Source: Paraglaciecola sp. (lineage in GTDB: Bacteria; Pseudomonadota; Gammaproteobacteria; Enterobacterales; Alteromonadaceae). Taken from it: 64,000 nt of DNA. The DNA lies in the NCBI GenBank assembly GCA_009993955.1, contig JAACSL010000010.1, forward strand, positions 58,322 to 122,321. Direction: 5' to 3'. Of this stretch, positions 9,326 to 19,472 are shown piece after piece. The translations under genes were made by a program, and so were the position numbers. Numbering within the stretch: the stretch's first letter is position 1; every line of letters begins with the position of its first letter. The notes under the pieces are model-generated. The model saw only the letters and a program-made list of their open reading frames with translations. It did not search any database and had not been told where the DNA came from.

Positions 9326-10227
9326 GCCGCCACCTCTTGTGCATGTGTCACTGATTCGCTTTGACTAGATTGGCAATAATACAAAAACACGTCTTCTAAG
9401 GTGGGGGGAATATTTTTTGCTCCTGCACAGGGAGACTCATGACTGACAATGCGCAATTGCATGCCATCTGCCTGGCGCACACTTTGAGATATGCAAAATT
9501 GTTGGGCCATGGCCGCAACTTGAACCTTGGGCACGGTGCATTGCCACACAGCATGGCGTAAGCCGGCCAGCAAACTTTCTGGTTTGGCGTAAGCAAGTAA
9601 CTCACCTTCGCGCAACATAGCGATGTTATCAGCGATAGATTCCACATCAGATACGATGTGGGTAGATAAAATAATGATTCTGTCGCCACTCATGTCACTG
9701 AGTAGATCACGAAAACGGGCACGCTCTTGGGGATCTAGCCCCACTGTTGGCTCATCAACAATCAATAATTTGGGATCATTTAATAAGGCTTGGGCAATAC
9801 CGACACGTTGTTTCATGCCCCCAGAAAAACTGCCTAATGGCTGTTTGGCCACGTCTGCCAGATTGAGCATGTGCAATAACTCATTAATTTTGGTTTTGGC
9901 CTGCTGATTTGTTAAGCCCTTTAATCCGGCCAAATAATGCAAAAACTCCCAAGCACTGAGGTTGTCGTATACACCAAAAGACTGAGGTAAATAACCCAGC
10001 TCGCGGCGCAATACCGCTGGTTTGCGCAAAACATCGACGCCATTCCACAAAACGTTACCGGCACTAGGCTGGCTAAGGGTGGCTAAAATACGCATTAACG
10101 ATGATTTACCTGCACCGTTTGGGCCGAGTAAACCGATAATGCCTGAGTGCAATGTCAGATTGATGTCATTTAGAGCTGGCTTAGCCTGTGCATAATTTTG
10201 CTGCAGGTGTTGAATGTCGAGTTGCAT
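9322..10227 (-). CDS. ABC transporter ATP-binding protein
   Basis: This is a 301-residue ABC ATPase counted from the ATG at 10227 (MQLDIQHLQQNY). An upstream in-frame GTG at 10278 would add 17 residues that do not fit the family. It has Walker A GPNGAGKSS near residue 36, the signature SFSGGMKQRVG, Walker B LLIVDEPTVGLD and the switch histidine in LSTHIV. The C-terminal 80 residues are the variable tail of ABC-2 export ATPases. Its stop overlaps the permease start by four bases. The pair lies between apbC and metG, genes that are normally neighbours, so it is probably an insertion into a conserved block. Confidence 0.9.
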   Translation of the reverse strand: MQLDIQHLQQNYAQAKPALNDINLTLHSGIIGLLGPNGAGKSSLMRILATLSQPSAGNVLWNGVDVLRKPAVLRRELGYLPQSFGVYDNLSAWEFLHYLAGLKGLTNQQAKTKINELLHMLNLADVAKQPLGSFSGGMKQRVGIAQALLNDPKLLIVDEPTVGLDPQERARFRDLLSDMSGDRIIILSTHIVSDVESIADNIAMLREGELLAYAKPESLLAGLRHAVWQCTVPKVQVAAMAQQFCISQSVRQADGMQLRIVSHESPCAGAKNIPPTLEDVFLYYCQSSQSESVTHAQEVAA

Positions 10228-10546
10228 AGTGTGTGCTCGTCGCGAATCAGATAATGGTGAATGACAAATTGCAACCACTGAGCCAACACTGCTATTTTTA
10301 ATAATATCAACGAGTTACGCTTTTTTATTGGGATAACAAATCGTAAACAAAAACGGTGACTTAGAAAACTTAGCCAATAATTGGTCAAATTTACCACAAC
10401 TGTTTCTGAGTGATGCTAAGCGTATTTAAAGCCACACCGTTATCGTCAAGCAAAATGCGCGAAGAAAGCCATTTTCGTAATGCAATGCTAAGCTAATTTC
10501 GGTACTATTTGCGCCCTTTTTGACTAACCGAAATCTTATCAGACCG

Positions 10547-12601
10547 ATGCCTGCACAGCCGCTATCTTCAACAACAAGTCACCAAGCCCGTAAAATTCTG
10601 GTCACCAGTGCCCTACCTTATGCCAATGGTTCTATCCATTTAGGGCATTTATTAGAGCATATCCAAACGGATATCTGGACCCGTTTTCAACGCATGCAAG
10701 GTCATACTTGTTACAGTGTTTGTGCCGATGACGCCCATGGTACGCCAGTGATGTTAAAGGCCCAGCAACTCGGTATTACGCCTGAAGAAATGGTGGCACA
10801 AACCCGAGCGGAGCATCACCAAGATCTCCTCGATTTCCATGTCAACTATGACAACTATTACGTAACTCACAGTGACGAAAACAAAGTACTGTGTGAAGAG
10901 GTTTACACACGTTTGCAAGCTGCAGGCTACATAAGCCAACGCACTATCAGTCAGCTCTACGATCCACAAAAAAACATGTTTTTACCTGATCGTTTTGTGA
11001 AAGGCACCTGTCCAAGTTGTAAATCAGAAGATCAAAATGGCGACAGTTGTGATGTGTGCAGCGCTACCTACGATCCCACTGAGTTGATCAACCCTCGTTC
11101 GGTGGTATCGGGTGCCACGCCTGTATTACGTGATTCTGAGCATTACTTTTTTGATTTACCTCAGTTTGCTGGCATGTTGCAAGACTGGTTAAAAAGCGGG
11201 GCTATTCAAATTGAAATGGCCAATAAGCTCCAGGAATGGTTTGAAAAAGGCCTGCAACAATGGGATATCAGCCGTGATGCGCCCTATTTTGGCTTCGAAA
11301 TTCCAGGCGCGCCCGGCAAGTTTTTTTACGTGTGGGTAGACGCTCCGGTTGGTTACATGGCCAGTTTCAAAAATCTGTGTGATCGCCAAGGCATCGATTT
11401 CGATGAGTATTGGGCCAAGGATTCAAGCGCTGAGTTGTACCATTTCATCGGTAAAGACATTACCTATTTCCACTGTTTGTTTTGGCCAGCGATGTTAGAA
11501 GGCGCCGGTTTCAGAAAACCGACAGGTGTAAACGTGCACGGTTTTGTCACCGTTAATGGTGCAAAAATGTCCAAGTCAAAAGGTACCTTCATCAAGGGCC
11601 GTACTTACTTAAATCATCTAAATCCAGAGTATTTACGTTATTACTTCGCCTCTAAACTCAGCGATGCAGTGAGTGATATTGACCTTAATTTTGAAGACTT
11701 TGCACAAAAAGTTAATGCTGACTTAGTGGGTAAGGTGGTGAACATTGCGAGTCGTTGTGCCAGCTTCATCAACAAACGTTTTGATAGTCGTTTGTCAAAC
11801 ACCGTGCTCGAACCTGCCTTAGTTGCCGAGTTTCAAGCGGCACAAACTAGCATCGCTGATGCCTATGAAAAACGTCAATACAGCAAAGCCATCCGCGAAA
11901 TTATGGCCTTAGCCGATAAAGCGAATCAATTTATCGACGCTAATGCACCGTGGGTTAGTATCAAAGATCCAAGTAAACTGCAGTTTACCCATGATGTATG
12001 TTCATTAGGCCTCAACTTGTTCCGCTTGCTGATGATTTATTTAAAACCGGTGGTACCGGCCTTAGCACAACAAGCAGAGCAGTTCCTGAATGATTCGCTC
12101 ACCTGGTCTAGCCTGAATGAGACGCTAAAAGACCATGAGGTTAATTCGTTTAAAGCGCTGCTGCAGCGAGTAGAGATGGATAAAATCACGGCCATGGTGG
12201 AAGATTCCAAAGAAAATCTGGCTCCCACCAAAACAGTGGATCCAAATAGCCCGCTGCTTAAGGATCCCATTGCCCCCATCATAAGCTTTGACGATTTTGC
12301 AAAAGTCGATTTACGGGTTGCCTTAATTGCCAAAGCTGAACACGTTGACGGTGCTGAAAAACTCTTACGTTTAGAACTTGATTTAGGTGGTGAGTGTCGT
12401 CAAGTGTTTGCTGGCATTAAGTCGGCTTACCAACCTGAAGACTTAATTGGCAAACATACCGTGATGGTGGCCAATTTAGCACCGCGCAAAATGCGTTTTG
12501 GTTTATCAGAAGGCATGGTCTTAGCGGCTGGCCCTGGGGGTAAAGACTTATTCATTCTTGAACCTCACGCTGGGGCAACCGCCGGTATGAAAGTAAAATA
12601 A
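10547..12601 (+). CDS. metG: Methionyl-tRNA synthetase
   Basis: This 684-residue enzyme charges tRNA-Met and initiator tRNA. I chose the ATG at 10547 ([10 protein letters not shown]); a TTG at 10520 would extend it without family support. The class I HIGH motif is HLGH in '[13 protein letters not shown]'. Four zinc-ligand cysteines follow in [22 protein letters not shown] is intact (KMSKSKGTF). The C-terminal 110 residues are the OB-fold tRNA-binding domain ('[14 protein letters not shown]'), which dimerises the enzyme. Length matches the E. coli enzyme (677). A possible -10 TACTAT at 10503 with a GC-rich discriminator lies upstream. Confidence 0.97.
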   Translation: MPAQPLSSTTSHQARKILVTSALPYANGSIHLGHLLEHIQTDIWTRFQRMQGHTCYSVCADDAHGTPVMLKAQQLGITPEEMVAQTRAEHHQDLLDFHVNYDNYYVTHSDENKVLCEEVYTRLQAAGYISQRTISQLYDPQKNMFLPDRFVKGTCPSCKSEDQNGDSCDVCSATYDPTELINPRSVVSGATPVLRDSEHYFFDLPQFAGMLQDWLKSGAIQIEMANKLQEWFEKGLQQWDISRDAPYFGFEIPGAPGKFFYVWVDAPVGYMASFKNLCDRQGIDFDEYWAKDSSAELYHFIGKDITYFHCLFWPAMLEGAGFRKPTGVNVHGFVTVNGAKMSKSKGTFIKGRTYLNHLNPEYLRYYFASKLSDAVSDIDLNFEDFAQKVNADLVGKVVNIASRCASFINKRFDSRLSNTVLEPALVAEFQAAQTSIADAYEKRQYSKAIREIMALADKANQFIDANAPWVSIKDPSKLQFTHDVCSLGLNLFRLLMIYLKPVVPALAQQAEQFLNDSLTWSSLNETLKDHEVNSFKALLQRVEMDKITAMVEDSKENLAPTKTVDPNSPLLKDPIAPIISFDDFAKVDLRVALIAKAEHVDGAEKLLRLELDLGGECRQVFAGIKSAYQPEDLIGKHTVMVANLAPRKMRFGLSEGMVLAAGPGGKDLFILEPHAGATAGMKVK

Positions 12602-12623
12602 TTCAGCAACTCGGCAATTTGAG

Positions 12624-15266
12624 ATGCACCTAACAACAAGGTCTTGGTGGTGGCAGCGTAGCTTGGCTTTGTTGTGTATGCTTACCTGCTTAAGCTTGGT
12701 AAGTTGCACAGCGCAAGGCCCGGGCAAAATGCCAGCTGAACGCTTAGCCGAGGGATTGGCGCCAGATGAGTCGGCTACATTAGCAGAGTCTGCTGCTCGC
12801 TTAAGTCCTGAAGTTCAGCCGCTTTCGCAGCATGTCAGTCTTACCCTCGACCCAGCGCAACCGAGCTACAGTGGGCACACGCAACTGACACTGCAAGCGC
12901 TGACACCCACCACCCTTGTGCAATTCCATAGTCGCGACCTGCAGATCAACAGCATAGAACTGCGCTATCAAGGCCAGACCTTTAATCTCAGCAGTAGTTC
13001 AGCTAACAAATTTGATATTGTCAGCGTACGTTTACCGACAAAAGTGCTGGGCCCATTTGTATTGACTCTGACTTTCAAGGGGCAAACCAATGAGCAAAGC
13101 AGCGGGCTTTATCGTTACCAACAAAACAAGCAACATTATCTGTTTACCCAGTTTCAAGCGATGTTAGCGCGCAGTGTGTTTCCTGTATTAGACGAGCCTG
13201 CATTAAAAATACCTTTTCAATTTACGTTCACGGTGCCCGAAGCCTACGACGTGCTGCACAATACTGATGTGCAAAAAGTTAGCCGAGAGGGGGCTTACAA
13301 ACACTTAGAATTTGCAGCAACAGCCAAGATACCCAGTGATGTGCTTGCCTTCGCCGTGGGCAAGTTTGAAGCGCACCCGATACCCGGTATGCCCTTGCCC
13401 GCTCACTTTTATACCGTGCCCGGGCATGGCGGCCAACCTGACAGAAGCGCAGCCCTGATTGCCCCCATTTTCAATTATATTGCGGGCTATTTTAATCAGC
13501 CCTATGCCTACCAAAAGCTGGATTTTCTGCTGCTACCAAAATTTGATTTTGCCGGCATGGAAAATGCGGGACTCATCGTACTCAATGCAGATGAAAATTT
13601 ATTTTTCCAAGATTTATCTGATGATGAGCGCTGCGAAAGTAGTTTTTTAATTGCCCATGAAATCGCCCATATGTGGTTTGGTAACCTGGTTACCATGCAT
13701 TGGTGGAACGATTTATGGTTAAACGAATCGTTTGCCGAATGGTTAGCCGGTCGCACGGTTAACGTGCTCAACCCCGAATTGAGTCTGTGTGGTGAACTGC
13801 CACAATCTCGCGCACTCAGTGATGACGTAAACCAAGCTGCCATGCAACGCCAGATTGAGACTGTCGCTGATGTTGAATCCTACGGTGACATTGTCTATAG
13901 CAAAGGGCATGCGCTACTTAACATGGTTGAGCAGTACTTAGGCAGTGAGATGTTTGACCAGGTCATTAACCGCTACGTTGACCGCTACGCCGATTCAAGC
14001 GCCACGGCAGACGAACTCATCAGCCTCTTTAGCCAGGTTGATCACAAACTGAGTGCTGTATTCAACAGCTTTTTGCGCCAGCCGGGCTTTCCACTGTTAA
14101 GCCTCAGTCGTGATGAGCAAGGTTGGTTACTTAGCCAACAACCTTTTACAGGCAAAGAGCAAGCAACAGAGCAAGGGTGGACCATCCCGATTAGACTGAA
14201 AATTTTCGAAGCACAGGGAGTGAGAGAACACAGCTTGATCTTAGCATCTGCCGAGCAACGTTTAGACAATGTGCCCAAGGATGCCGTCATTTTTGCCGAC
14301 AGCGCAGCGCATGGCTACTATCGCATAAAAAATGACAGTGACAACAAACTGATTGATCAGTTGCAGCAACTCAATCAAGCAGAACAGACTAGCTGGCTGC
14401 AAAATCAACAACAACTAGCCGAGTATGGTTATTTACCCTTGGTCACGCATTTACAGCAACAACTGGCCTTATTGACCAATCCAAATATTGATGCGCAAGC
14501 AGAAGCAATGCTGTTAGATAGCGTCATGGATAATGTTTTACAACAATTGCCCGACAGCATTGCACACGATTATGCGGCAAAAGTAGCCGCAACCTTGCAG
14601 GCAAGACTGACTGCCATCGACTGGGCATCCATAACAGAAAATCCTCAAGCGTCTCAATGGCTATGGTTGGCGGGCGTATACCTTAAAATACCAGCCGTGC
14701 TCGACACTGTTTTGCAACAACAGTCAATGATTCTGAATAAACTAGACAGCTTGCCAACGGACTTGCGTAGCCCTTTGCTTCGTATCTTAGCCATACAAGC
14801 AGACAGCACGCTGTTTGCGCAACTGCAGCACGTGTTTTTGCAGGCTAATGGTAGCGTGAAGAACGACGTATTAAGCGCCATGGGCTATGTGCAAGATCCA
14901 CAATTAGTGGATGATTATTATGACTTATTGTTGTCTGAGGCCAGTGACAATTTAGTCATCGACTACCGCTTTCAGTATCCATTTTTTAGCTCGGCGTTAC
15001 GCGCCACCGCGAGCGATTATCTGCAGCAACATCAAACAGCCATCAGGGCGCGGATCAATGATGAAAAACTACAGTGGATGCCCCTCGTTTTTATGACCAC
15101 TTGCGATGTACAGAGCTTGCAAGCTATGCAAACCCTGTTTAAAAACTGGCAGGACATCGCGGGGTTAAGCACAAAACAACAAGAAATGACTGAAGACATT
15201 CAACACTGCATCGACAACTTTGCAACAAATCAAACGGCTGTTGAACAGTGGTTAGCCAGTCAATAG
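12624..15266 (+). CDS. M1 family aminopeptidase, lipoprotein
   Basis: This 880-residue zinc metallopeptidase has a lipobox LVSC with Cys28, so it is probably a membrane-anchored lipoprotein in the periplasm. The exopeptidase motif FAGMENAG (GxMEN type) and the zinc site HEIAHMWFGN with the downstream glutamate in LNESFAEW are all intact. An ERAP1-like helical C-terminal region fills residues about 550-880. It should trim N-terminal residues from peptides in the envelope for nutrient use. It follows metG by 22 bases on the same strand and may be co-transcribed. It ends nine bases before a convergent gene with no clear terminator. Confidence 0.92.
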   Translation: MHLTTRSWWWQRSLALLCMLTCLSLVSCTAQGPGKMPAERLAEGLAPDESATLAESAARLSPEVQPLSQHVSLTLDPAQPSYSGHTQLTLQALTPTTLVQFHSRDLQINSIELRYQGQTFNLSSSSANKFDIVSVRLPTKVLGPFVLTLTFKGQTNEQSSGLYRYQQNKQHYLFTQFQAMLARSVFPVLDEPALKIPFQFTFTVPEAYDVLHNTDVQKVSREGAYKHLEFAATAKIPSDVLAFAVGKFEAHPIPGMPLPAHFYTVPGHGGQPDRSAALIAPIFNYIAGYFNQPYAYQKLDFLLLPKFDFAGMENAGLIVLNADENLFFQDLSDDERCESSFLIAHEIAHMWFGNLVTMHWWNDLWLNESFAEWLAGRTVNVLNPELSLCGELPQSRALSDDVNQAAMQRQIETVADVESYGDIVYSKGHALLNMVEQYLGSEMFDQVINRYVDRYADSSATADELISLFSQVDHKLSAVFNSFLRQPGFPLLSLSRDEQGWLLSQQPFTGKEQATEQGWTIPIRLKIFEAQGVREHSLILASAEQRLDNVPKDAVIFADSAAHGYYRIKNDSDNKLIDQLQQLNQAEQTSWLQNQQQLAEYGYLPLVTHLQQQLALLTNPNIDAQAEAMLLDSVMDNVLQQLPDSIAHDYAAKVAATLQARLTAIDWASITENPQASQWLWLAGVYLKIPAVLDTVLQQQSMILNKLDSLPTDLRSPLLRILAIQADSTLFAQLQHVFLQANGSVKNDVLSAMGYVQDPQLVDDYYDLLLSEASDNLVIDYRFQYPFFSSALRATASDYLQQHQTAIRARINDEKLQWMPLVFMTTCDVQSLQAMQTLFKNWQDIAGLSTKQQEMTEDIQHCIDNFATNQTAVEQWLASQ

Positions 15267-15275
15267 ATACAGCGC

Positions 15276-15839
15276 TTACATGCGTTCAGCATTCGCATAA
15301 CACCTAGGCAAACTTGTATCATCAGGACTGATGATGTGGATTTGATCGTCATGATGGTTGGCCAACACAGTGGCAATACTATCCGTAAATACCTCAGCCA
15401 CTTTGGCTATTTCCTCACCTTGCTCGGCCAGCGCATCAAACTTACTTTGGTGCACACTCATGAATGCAGTGAGTTGATCAACAGCGCGCTGCTGATCAGC
15501 AAGTAAGGTTTTATCAATGTACACACCGTGGTCATATTCTTGAAAAGTCAGCTTAGACAATTGGTCAACCTCATCGGCTAGCTGTTGTAACTGCGATTCG
15601 ATGGCTTTAATGGGTTGTTCGGTGATATCCATCTTGGTTTGTTCAGCTTGTAATGCCTGATACGCAGCAATTTGGTGGGCATTCATCGGGTAATCTGCCA
15701 AGATCTGGCAATGGTTCAGCACAACAATATGATACGCCCCAGAATCGTCGATATCAGTCTGTTGAGATGCTGCAATGGTGGTCGCAACCAAGGGTGCCAA
15801 TGCCAAGAGTGTGGAAACAAATAAACGGTGCTTTTTCAT
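15276..15839 (-). CDS. Small periplasmic protein of unknown function
   Basis: I do not recognise this protein. From the ATG at 15839 it has 187 residues; the AGGACC ribosome site lies seven bases upstream, which favours this start over the ATG at 15854. It opens with a signal peptide (MKKHRLFVSTLLALAPLVATTIAAS). The mature part is rich in Gln, Asp and Ala, with a likely coiled coil at about 65-140 (repeated 'QLQQLADEVDQLSKL' and 'QQRAVDQLTAF'). Two cysteines (about 44 and 181) could form a disulfide in the periplasm. It is convergent with the aminopeptidase gene. Confidence 0.6.
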   Translation of the reverse strand: MKKHRLFVSTLLALAPLVATTIAASQQTDIDDSGAYHIVVLNHCQILADYPMNAHQIAAYQALQAEQTKMDITEQPIKAIESQLQQLADEVDQLSKLTFQEYDHGVYIDKTLLADQQRAVDQLTAFMSVHQSKFDALAEQGEEIAKVAEVFTDSIATVLANHHDDQIHIISPDDTSLPRCYANAERM

Positions 15840-16059
15840 GTTTAGGTCCTGCATAGTGTTGAACTCAGTTATGGACTAAGTCGAAGCAAGACAGAAAAAG
15901 GTTTAAGTTGGCACAGAAAAAATAAATGTCAGTTCATATCAAAGCTTTGCGGATAATATTATTAACGCTAATCTGGGTGGCGAATAAACCCTGCGGTGAA
16001 ACTCTGCCGCCTTGTGATCGGTAATTATTTCAATTCATCTAATTTGAAGGAGTCTGAAC

Positions 16060-16899
16060 ATGGCTGATAACGAATATACCCCACCCAAGGTGTGGAAATG
16101 GGCGCAACAAAATGGTGGCAAATTTACCAACATAAACCGCCCTGTTGCGGGCGCTACCCATGATGCAGAGCTGCCTATAGGCAAACACGCGTTGCAGTTA
16201 TATTCCATGGCAACCCCCAATGGCCAAAAAGTCACGATCATGTTGGAAGAGCTGTTAGAGCGAGGTGTCACGGCAGCTGAATATGATGCGTGGTTGATTG
16301 CAATAGGCGAAGGGCCGCAATTCTCTAGTGGTTTTGTGGCCATCAACCCCAATTCAAAAATCCCTGCCTTGCTGGATACCAGCACTAATCCACCGCAGCG
16401 GGTATTTGAGTCTGGCAATATTTTGTTGTATCTGGCTGAAAAATATTCTCAGTTATTGCCTAAAGATCTCAACAAACGCACAGAGGCTTTGAACTGGCTA
16501 TTTTGGCAAATGGGTGCGGCGCCCTATTTAGGCGGCGGCTTTGGGCATTTTTATGCCTATGCACCGAGCAAAATGCAATACCCCATTGACCGGTTCACGA
16601 TGGAAGTAAAGCGCCAACTGGATGTACTAGATAGACACTTGAGTGCGCACCAGTTTATGGCAGGTGACGAATATAGTATCGCCGATATCGCTATCTGGCC
16701 TTGGTATGGTGCCTTGGTAAAAAACATGATTTACGATGCCGCCGAGTTCCTTGATGCCGGTTCCTATACCCATGTGCAACGTTGGGCAGAAGAAATTTGG
16801 CAACGTCCCGCAGTGCAACGTGGTCGCCGAGTCAATCGTGTTTGGGGAGACGAACATGAGCAGCTTGCCGAACGTCACAGTGCTGCAGACTTTAAATAA
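16060..16899 (+). CDS. yghU: Glutathione S-transferase-like disulfide reductase YghU
   Basis: This 279-residue protein closely follows E. coli YghU from memory: 'NINRPVAGATHD', 'LYSMATPNGQKVTIMLEELL', 'FESGNILLYLAEK', 'GGGFGHFYAYAPSKMQYPI' and 'VQRWAEEIWQRPAVQRGR'. It has the thioredoxin-like N-terminal domain and the helical GST C-terminal domain. The family (Nu class) binds two glutathione molecules and reduces organic hydroperoxides and disulfides rather than conjugating substrates. A strong AAGGAG site precedes the ATG, and a hairpin follows at 16933. Confidence 0.95.
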   Translation: MADNEYTPPKVWKWAQQNGGKFTNINRPVAGATHDAELPIGKHALQLYSMATPNGQKVTIMLEELLERGVTAAEYDAWLIAIGEGPQFSSGFVAINPNSKIPALLDTSTNPPQRVFESGNILLYLAEKYSQLLPKDLNKRTEALNWLFWQMGAAPYLGGGFGHFYAYAPSKMQYPIDRFTMEVKRQLDVLDRHLSAHQFMAGDEYSIADIAIWPWYGALVKNMIYDAAEFLDAGSYTHVQRWAEEIWQRPAVQRGRRVNRVWGDEHEQLAERHSAADFK

Positions 16900-16932
16900 A
16901 GCTAAATGCTAGGCGCTTAAACTGCTGCATCT

Positions 16933-16968
16933 GACAAACAAACTGGCATGTATGTCAGTTTGTTTGTC
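16933..16968 (+). terminator. Hairpin after yghU
   Basis: GACAAACAAACTG and CAGTTTGTTTGTC form a perfect 13-base stem around a ten-base loop, 34 bases after the yghU stop. The T-rich right arm runs into CTTC rather than a pure T-run, so it may act as a terminator or mRNA stabiliser. Confidence 0.5.
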
Positions 16969-17092
16969 TTCAAAACCCACCAAAACGGCTCTTAAAAATC
17001 ATGCAAATGGCAGAACGACTGCACGATGCTTGGCAACAACTTGTTGAAGCTTGTATTTACCGATACTATTCTACGCTGTTTAGTTTTTCTGC

Positions 17093-17878
17093 ATGACACA
17101 GAGTGAGACCACCTTGCTGGTAAAATCTATGTTAGGCGCTTGGTTGTTGCTGTTGACCAGCGTAACTGATGCGGGTGAAAAGTTGACCGTCGCCTTTGGT
17201 GAAGTGATGGCCCCCTGGGTCATGGCCAATACCGATGATGGGATCATCATTGAAATATTACGCGCGGCAATGGGCCCCTTAGGCTATGAGATTGAAGCCG
17301 TGTATATGCCCTATGCTCGCCGCTCAAAGGCGTATCGATCTGGTGGCATTGATGTAGTCTCTGACATGAATTTAAACACGATCACTTAATACCAGCTGGT
17401 CGGCTATTTTTCTGACATCGCTTACACCTATGAAAACTATGCTTTCAGTCTCGCCAAAAACCAACTAACACTGAATAAAATAAGTGAACTGGAGCAATAC
17501 AGCGTGTTGTCTTGGCAAGATGCTGGCATTCATCTGGGCGCAGAATACGCAAAAATGATAGCAAACAATCCACGCTACGCTGAAACCTTTGATCAAAGCA
17601 ATCAGGTCCGAATGTTATTCCTCGAACGTGTACAAGTTGTGCAAATGGATGCGCAAATATTTGATTACTACCACATGAAATTCAGTCAAACAAAGGAAAT
17701 CGATGCACATCAAAAAGTCGATCGTTTTGCTTTGTTTGGGGCAAGCCCAAATGGCTTCCTGTTCAAAGTAGAGAAGCAACGCGACGAGTTTAATCGACAG
17801 TTAAAGGCTTTGCGGCAAAGTGGTGAATACGACAGAATATTTTTTCGACATACCCAAATTCTGCCTATTTCGCCATGA
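17093..17878 (+). pseudogene. Periplasmic SBP_bac_3-type protein interrupted by an in-frame TAA
   Basis: A frame from the ATG at 17093 encodes a signal-peptide-like start (MLGAWLLLLTSVTDAGEK) and the first lobe of a solute-binding protein ('VAFGEVMAPWVM', 'GIIIEILRAAMGPLGYEIE', 'MPYARRSKAY'). It hits TAA at 17387-17389 after NLNTIT. The same frame continues without a shift as YQLVGYFSDIAYTYENYAF and then runs to 17878, ending 'LKALRQSGEYDRIF', the usual C-terminal helix of the family. Full length would be about 260 residues, normal for the family. A single base change such as CAA to TAA explains the break. No transport genes are adjacent. A sequencing error remains possible. Confidence 0.82.
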
Positions 17879-17879
17879 C

Positions 17880-18554
17880 TTATTGCTTGAGGAGCAGACC
17901 TTGATGAAAACCCAAGTCTATAAGTTGAGTGTAGGCATCGAGGACAGCTTTGGGTATGGTTTGTTCAACTTGAAAACCCATAGCGGGATAAAGCAAAATC
18001 CGTTGTAAATCGCCAACCAGTAGATTGATCAGCAAAGTCGGATCGTTACTTTGCTGTAGATAATCTGCAAATTCACACGCTTGTGAGCTTATCCATACAG
18101 GCCAATGTGGATAATGACGTTTAAAGGTAGCCAGGGCGCGACGCTCTAAATAAGGTTTGGTCACTAACATCACGCGTTTTACCTGAGGTTTATGTTCAGC
18201 CAATAATTGCATTGAAAAACGGATGTTTTCGCCACAATTTTGCGCGTTGGGTTCAACCATGATGTGTTGTTGATCAATGCCTGCTTGGTGCGCAAGCTTT
18301 GCAAATACCACAGCCTCAGGCTCATGCCACAGGCCTCGAGTCACTTTACCGAACCCACCGCTAAACACGATAAATGGGCTTAGCCCTTGTTGATACAAGT
18401 CAATAGCATGCTGAGCAACACCAAGGTCATGGCAGCCCATCACCAATAAACAATCAACGTTCTCAATCGCTAAATCTAGCCGCTGATAATCCCACAGTAA
18501 CTTGGCAATATTCAGCGTTTGCTGATCAATGTTGTTGTGGTTAATGCCCTTCAC
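17880..18554 (-). CDS. YdcF/SanA-like DUF218 protein
   Basis: This 224-residue protein belongs to the DUF218 (YdcF/ElyC/SanA) superfamily. Visible motifs are 'CLLVMGCHD', 'LSPFIVFSGGFGK', 'EPEAVVFAKLAHQAGI', 'VEPNAQNCGENIRFS' and 'VMLVTKPYLERRAL'. It lacks a transmembrane helix, so it resembles cytosolic YdcF, which binds S-adenosylmethionine in E. coli, more than the membrane ElyC/SanA forms that affect envelope carriers. The function is unproven. The start is a GTG at 18554; an in-frame stop lies five codons upstream. It is convergent with the broken binding-protein gene, one base apart. Confidence 0.8.
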   Translation of the reverse strand: MKGINHNNIDQQTLNIAKLLWDYQRLDLAIENVDCLLVMGCHDLGVAQHAIDLYQQGLSPFIVFSGGFGKVTRGLWHEPEAVVFAKLAHQAGIDQQHIMVEPNAQNCGENIRFSMQLLAEHKPQVKRVMLVTKPYLERRALATFKRHYPHWPVWISSQACEFADYLQQSNDPTLLINLLVGDLQRILLYPAMGFQVEQTIPKAVLDAYTQLIDLGFHQGLLLKQ

Positions 18555-18596
18555 AATGGCTTTGCGTTACGGAATATCATTGCCACCATTAATCCT

Positions 18597-19388
18597 TTAA
18601 CTTGACGATTTTTGCGCGGCAACGTGGCGACGTGAGGTGTCATCGAGGGGCTGGCTATACCAACTGGCGGTGGTGGCACCGACGGAGGAAAATTTCGGCT
18701 TGGCATGCCATTTGGGTTTAACCAGACTGAGGGGAATTTCGCGTTTTCTGGCTTCAATAATATACACACCCGCACACCATCCGAGGTATTGCTCACACCA
18801 CTTCAACCACTTTGACTGCGGGGCCAAACGCCTGCCAAAAAACACTTCGGAAAATACTTTATGGTGCACCATGGTCACTTCAAAGCCCAAAAGTTGCAGC
18901 CAATCTTTCACACGAAAAAGGCTAAAAAAACGTGCGTGATGCAAAACGTTGCGACGCTTAAACGGTAAATATTTGAATAATCCACACAAACTAAAAGGGT
19001 TAAACCCCACCACCACCAAATGCCCATTGGGAATAATGGCTCGCACTACCTCACGCAACACTTGGTGCGGGTCGCTGGAAAAATCGAGCTCATTGATCAA
19101 TAAGAAGGCATCAACGCTGTTCTCAGCCAAGGCCAATTCATCGCTGGCGCTGACCATGGCGCTATTAGCCTGCAATTTACGACTGATATTGACCTTGTGT
19201 TTGATGGGACACTCAGCCAATTCAATACCACTGCTGAGGTTACCTAAACGGACTAAGTGATAGCCAAAAAACTTTCTACTGGCTTCCCTTAGCTCAGCCG
19301 AGATCAGTTGGCGGATCGCATCACCATTGGGGATGTCTGCCCAAGACGAGGGATAAGGAAGGGTTTTGTCGGTTAATGCGGCTTTCAT
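18597..19388 (-). CDS. SAM-dependent methyltransferase (YafS-like, type 11)
   Basis: This 263-residue protein is a class I methyltransferase of the Methyltransf_11 group. 'ALAENSVDAFLLINELDFSSDPHQVLREVVRAIIPNGHLVVVGFNP' spans strands 4 and 5 of the fold (shown by its parts DAFLLINELDFSSDP and GHLVVVGFNP). The glycine-rich SAM loop normally seen near strand 1 is weakly conserved here (LGNLSSGIELAECP). It is divergent from gloB, the position of yafS in E. coli. The substrate is not known. The C-terminal 45 residues are basic and low in complexity. Confidence 0.8.
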   Translation of the reverse strand: MKAALTDKTLPYPSSWADIPNGDAIRQLISAELREASRKFFGYHLVRLGNLSSGIELAECPIKHKVNISRKLQANSAMVSASDELALAENSVDAFLLINELDFSSDPHQVLREVVRAIIPNGHLVVVGFNPFSLCGLFKYLPFKRRNVLHHARFFSLFRVKDWLQLLGFEVTMVHHKVFSEVFFGRRLAPQSKWLKWCEQYLGWCAGVYIIEARKREIPLSLVKPKWHAKPKFSSVGATTASWYSQPLDDTSRRHVAAQKSSS

Positions 19389-19472
19389 TAAAATGATGGT
19401 ACTCTAGATTAATAGACACACGCTACCGCATTTTCATACTGATAGCGGTGAAGCTAACAAAAGGTAAGCACT

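Noticed and set aside
2351..17389. Stop-codon recoding of TAA in this genome
   Set aside because: Many intact genes here end in TAA at family-typical lengths (for example metG, icd and purB), so TAA is an ordinary stop.
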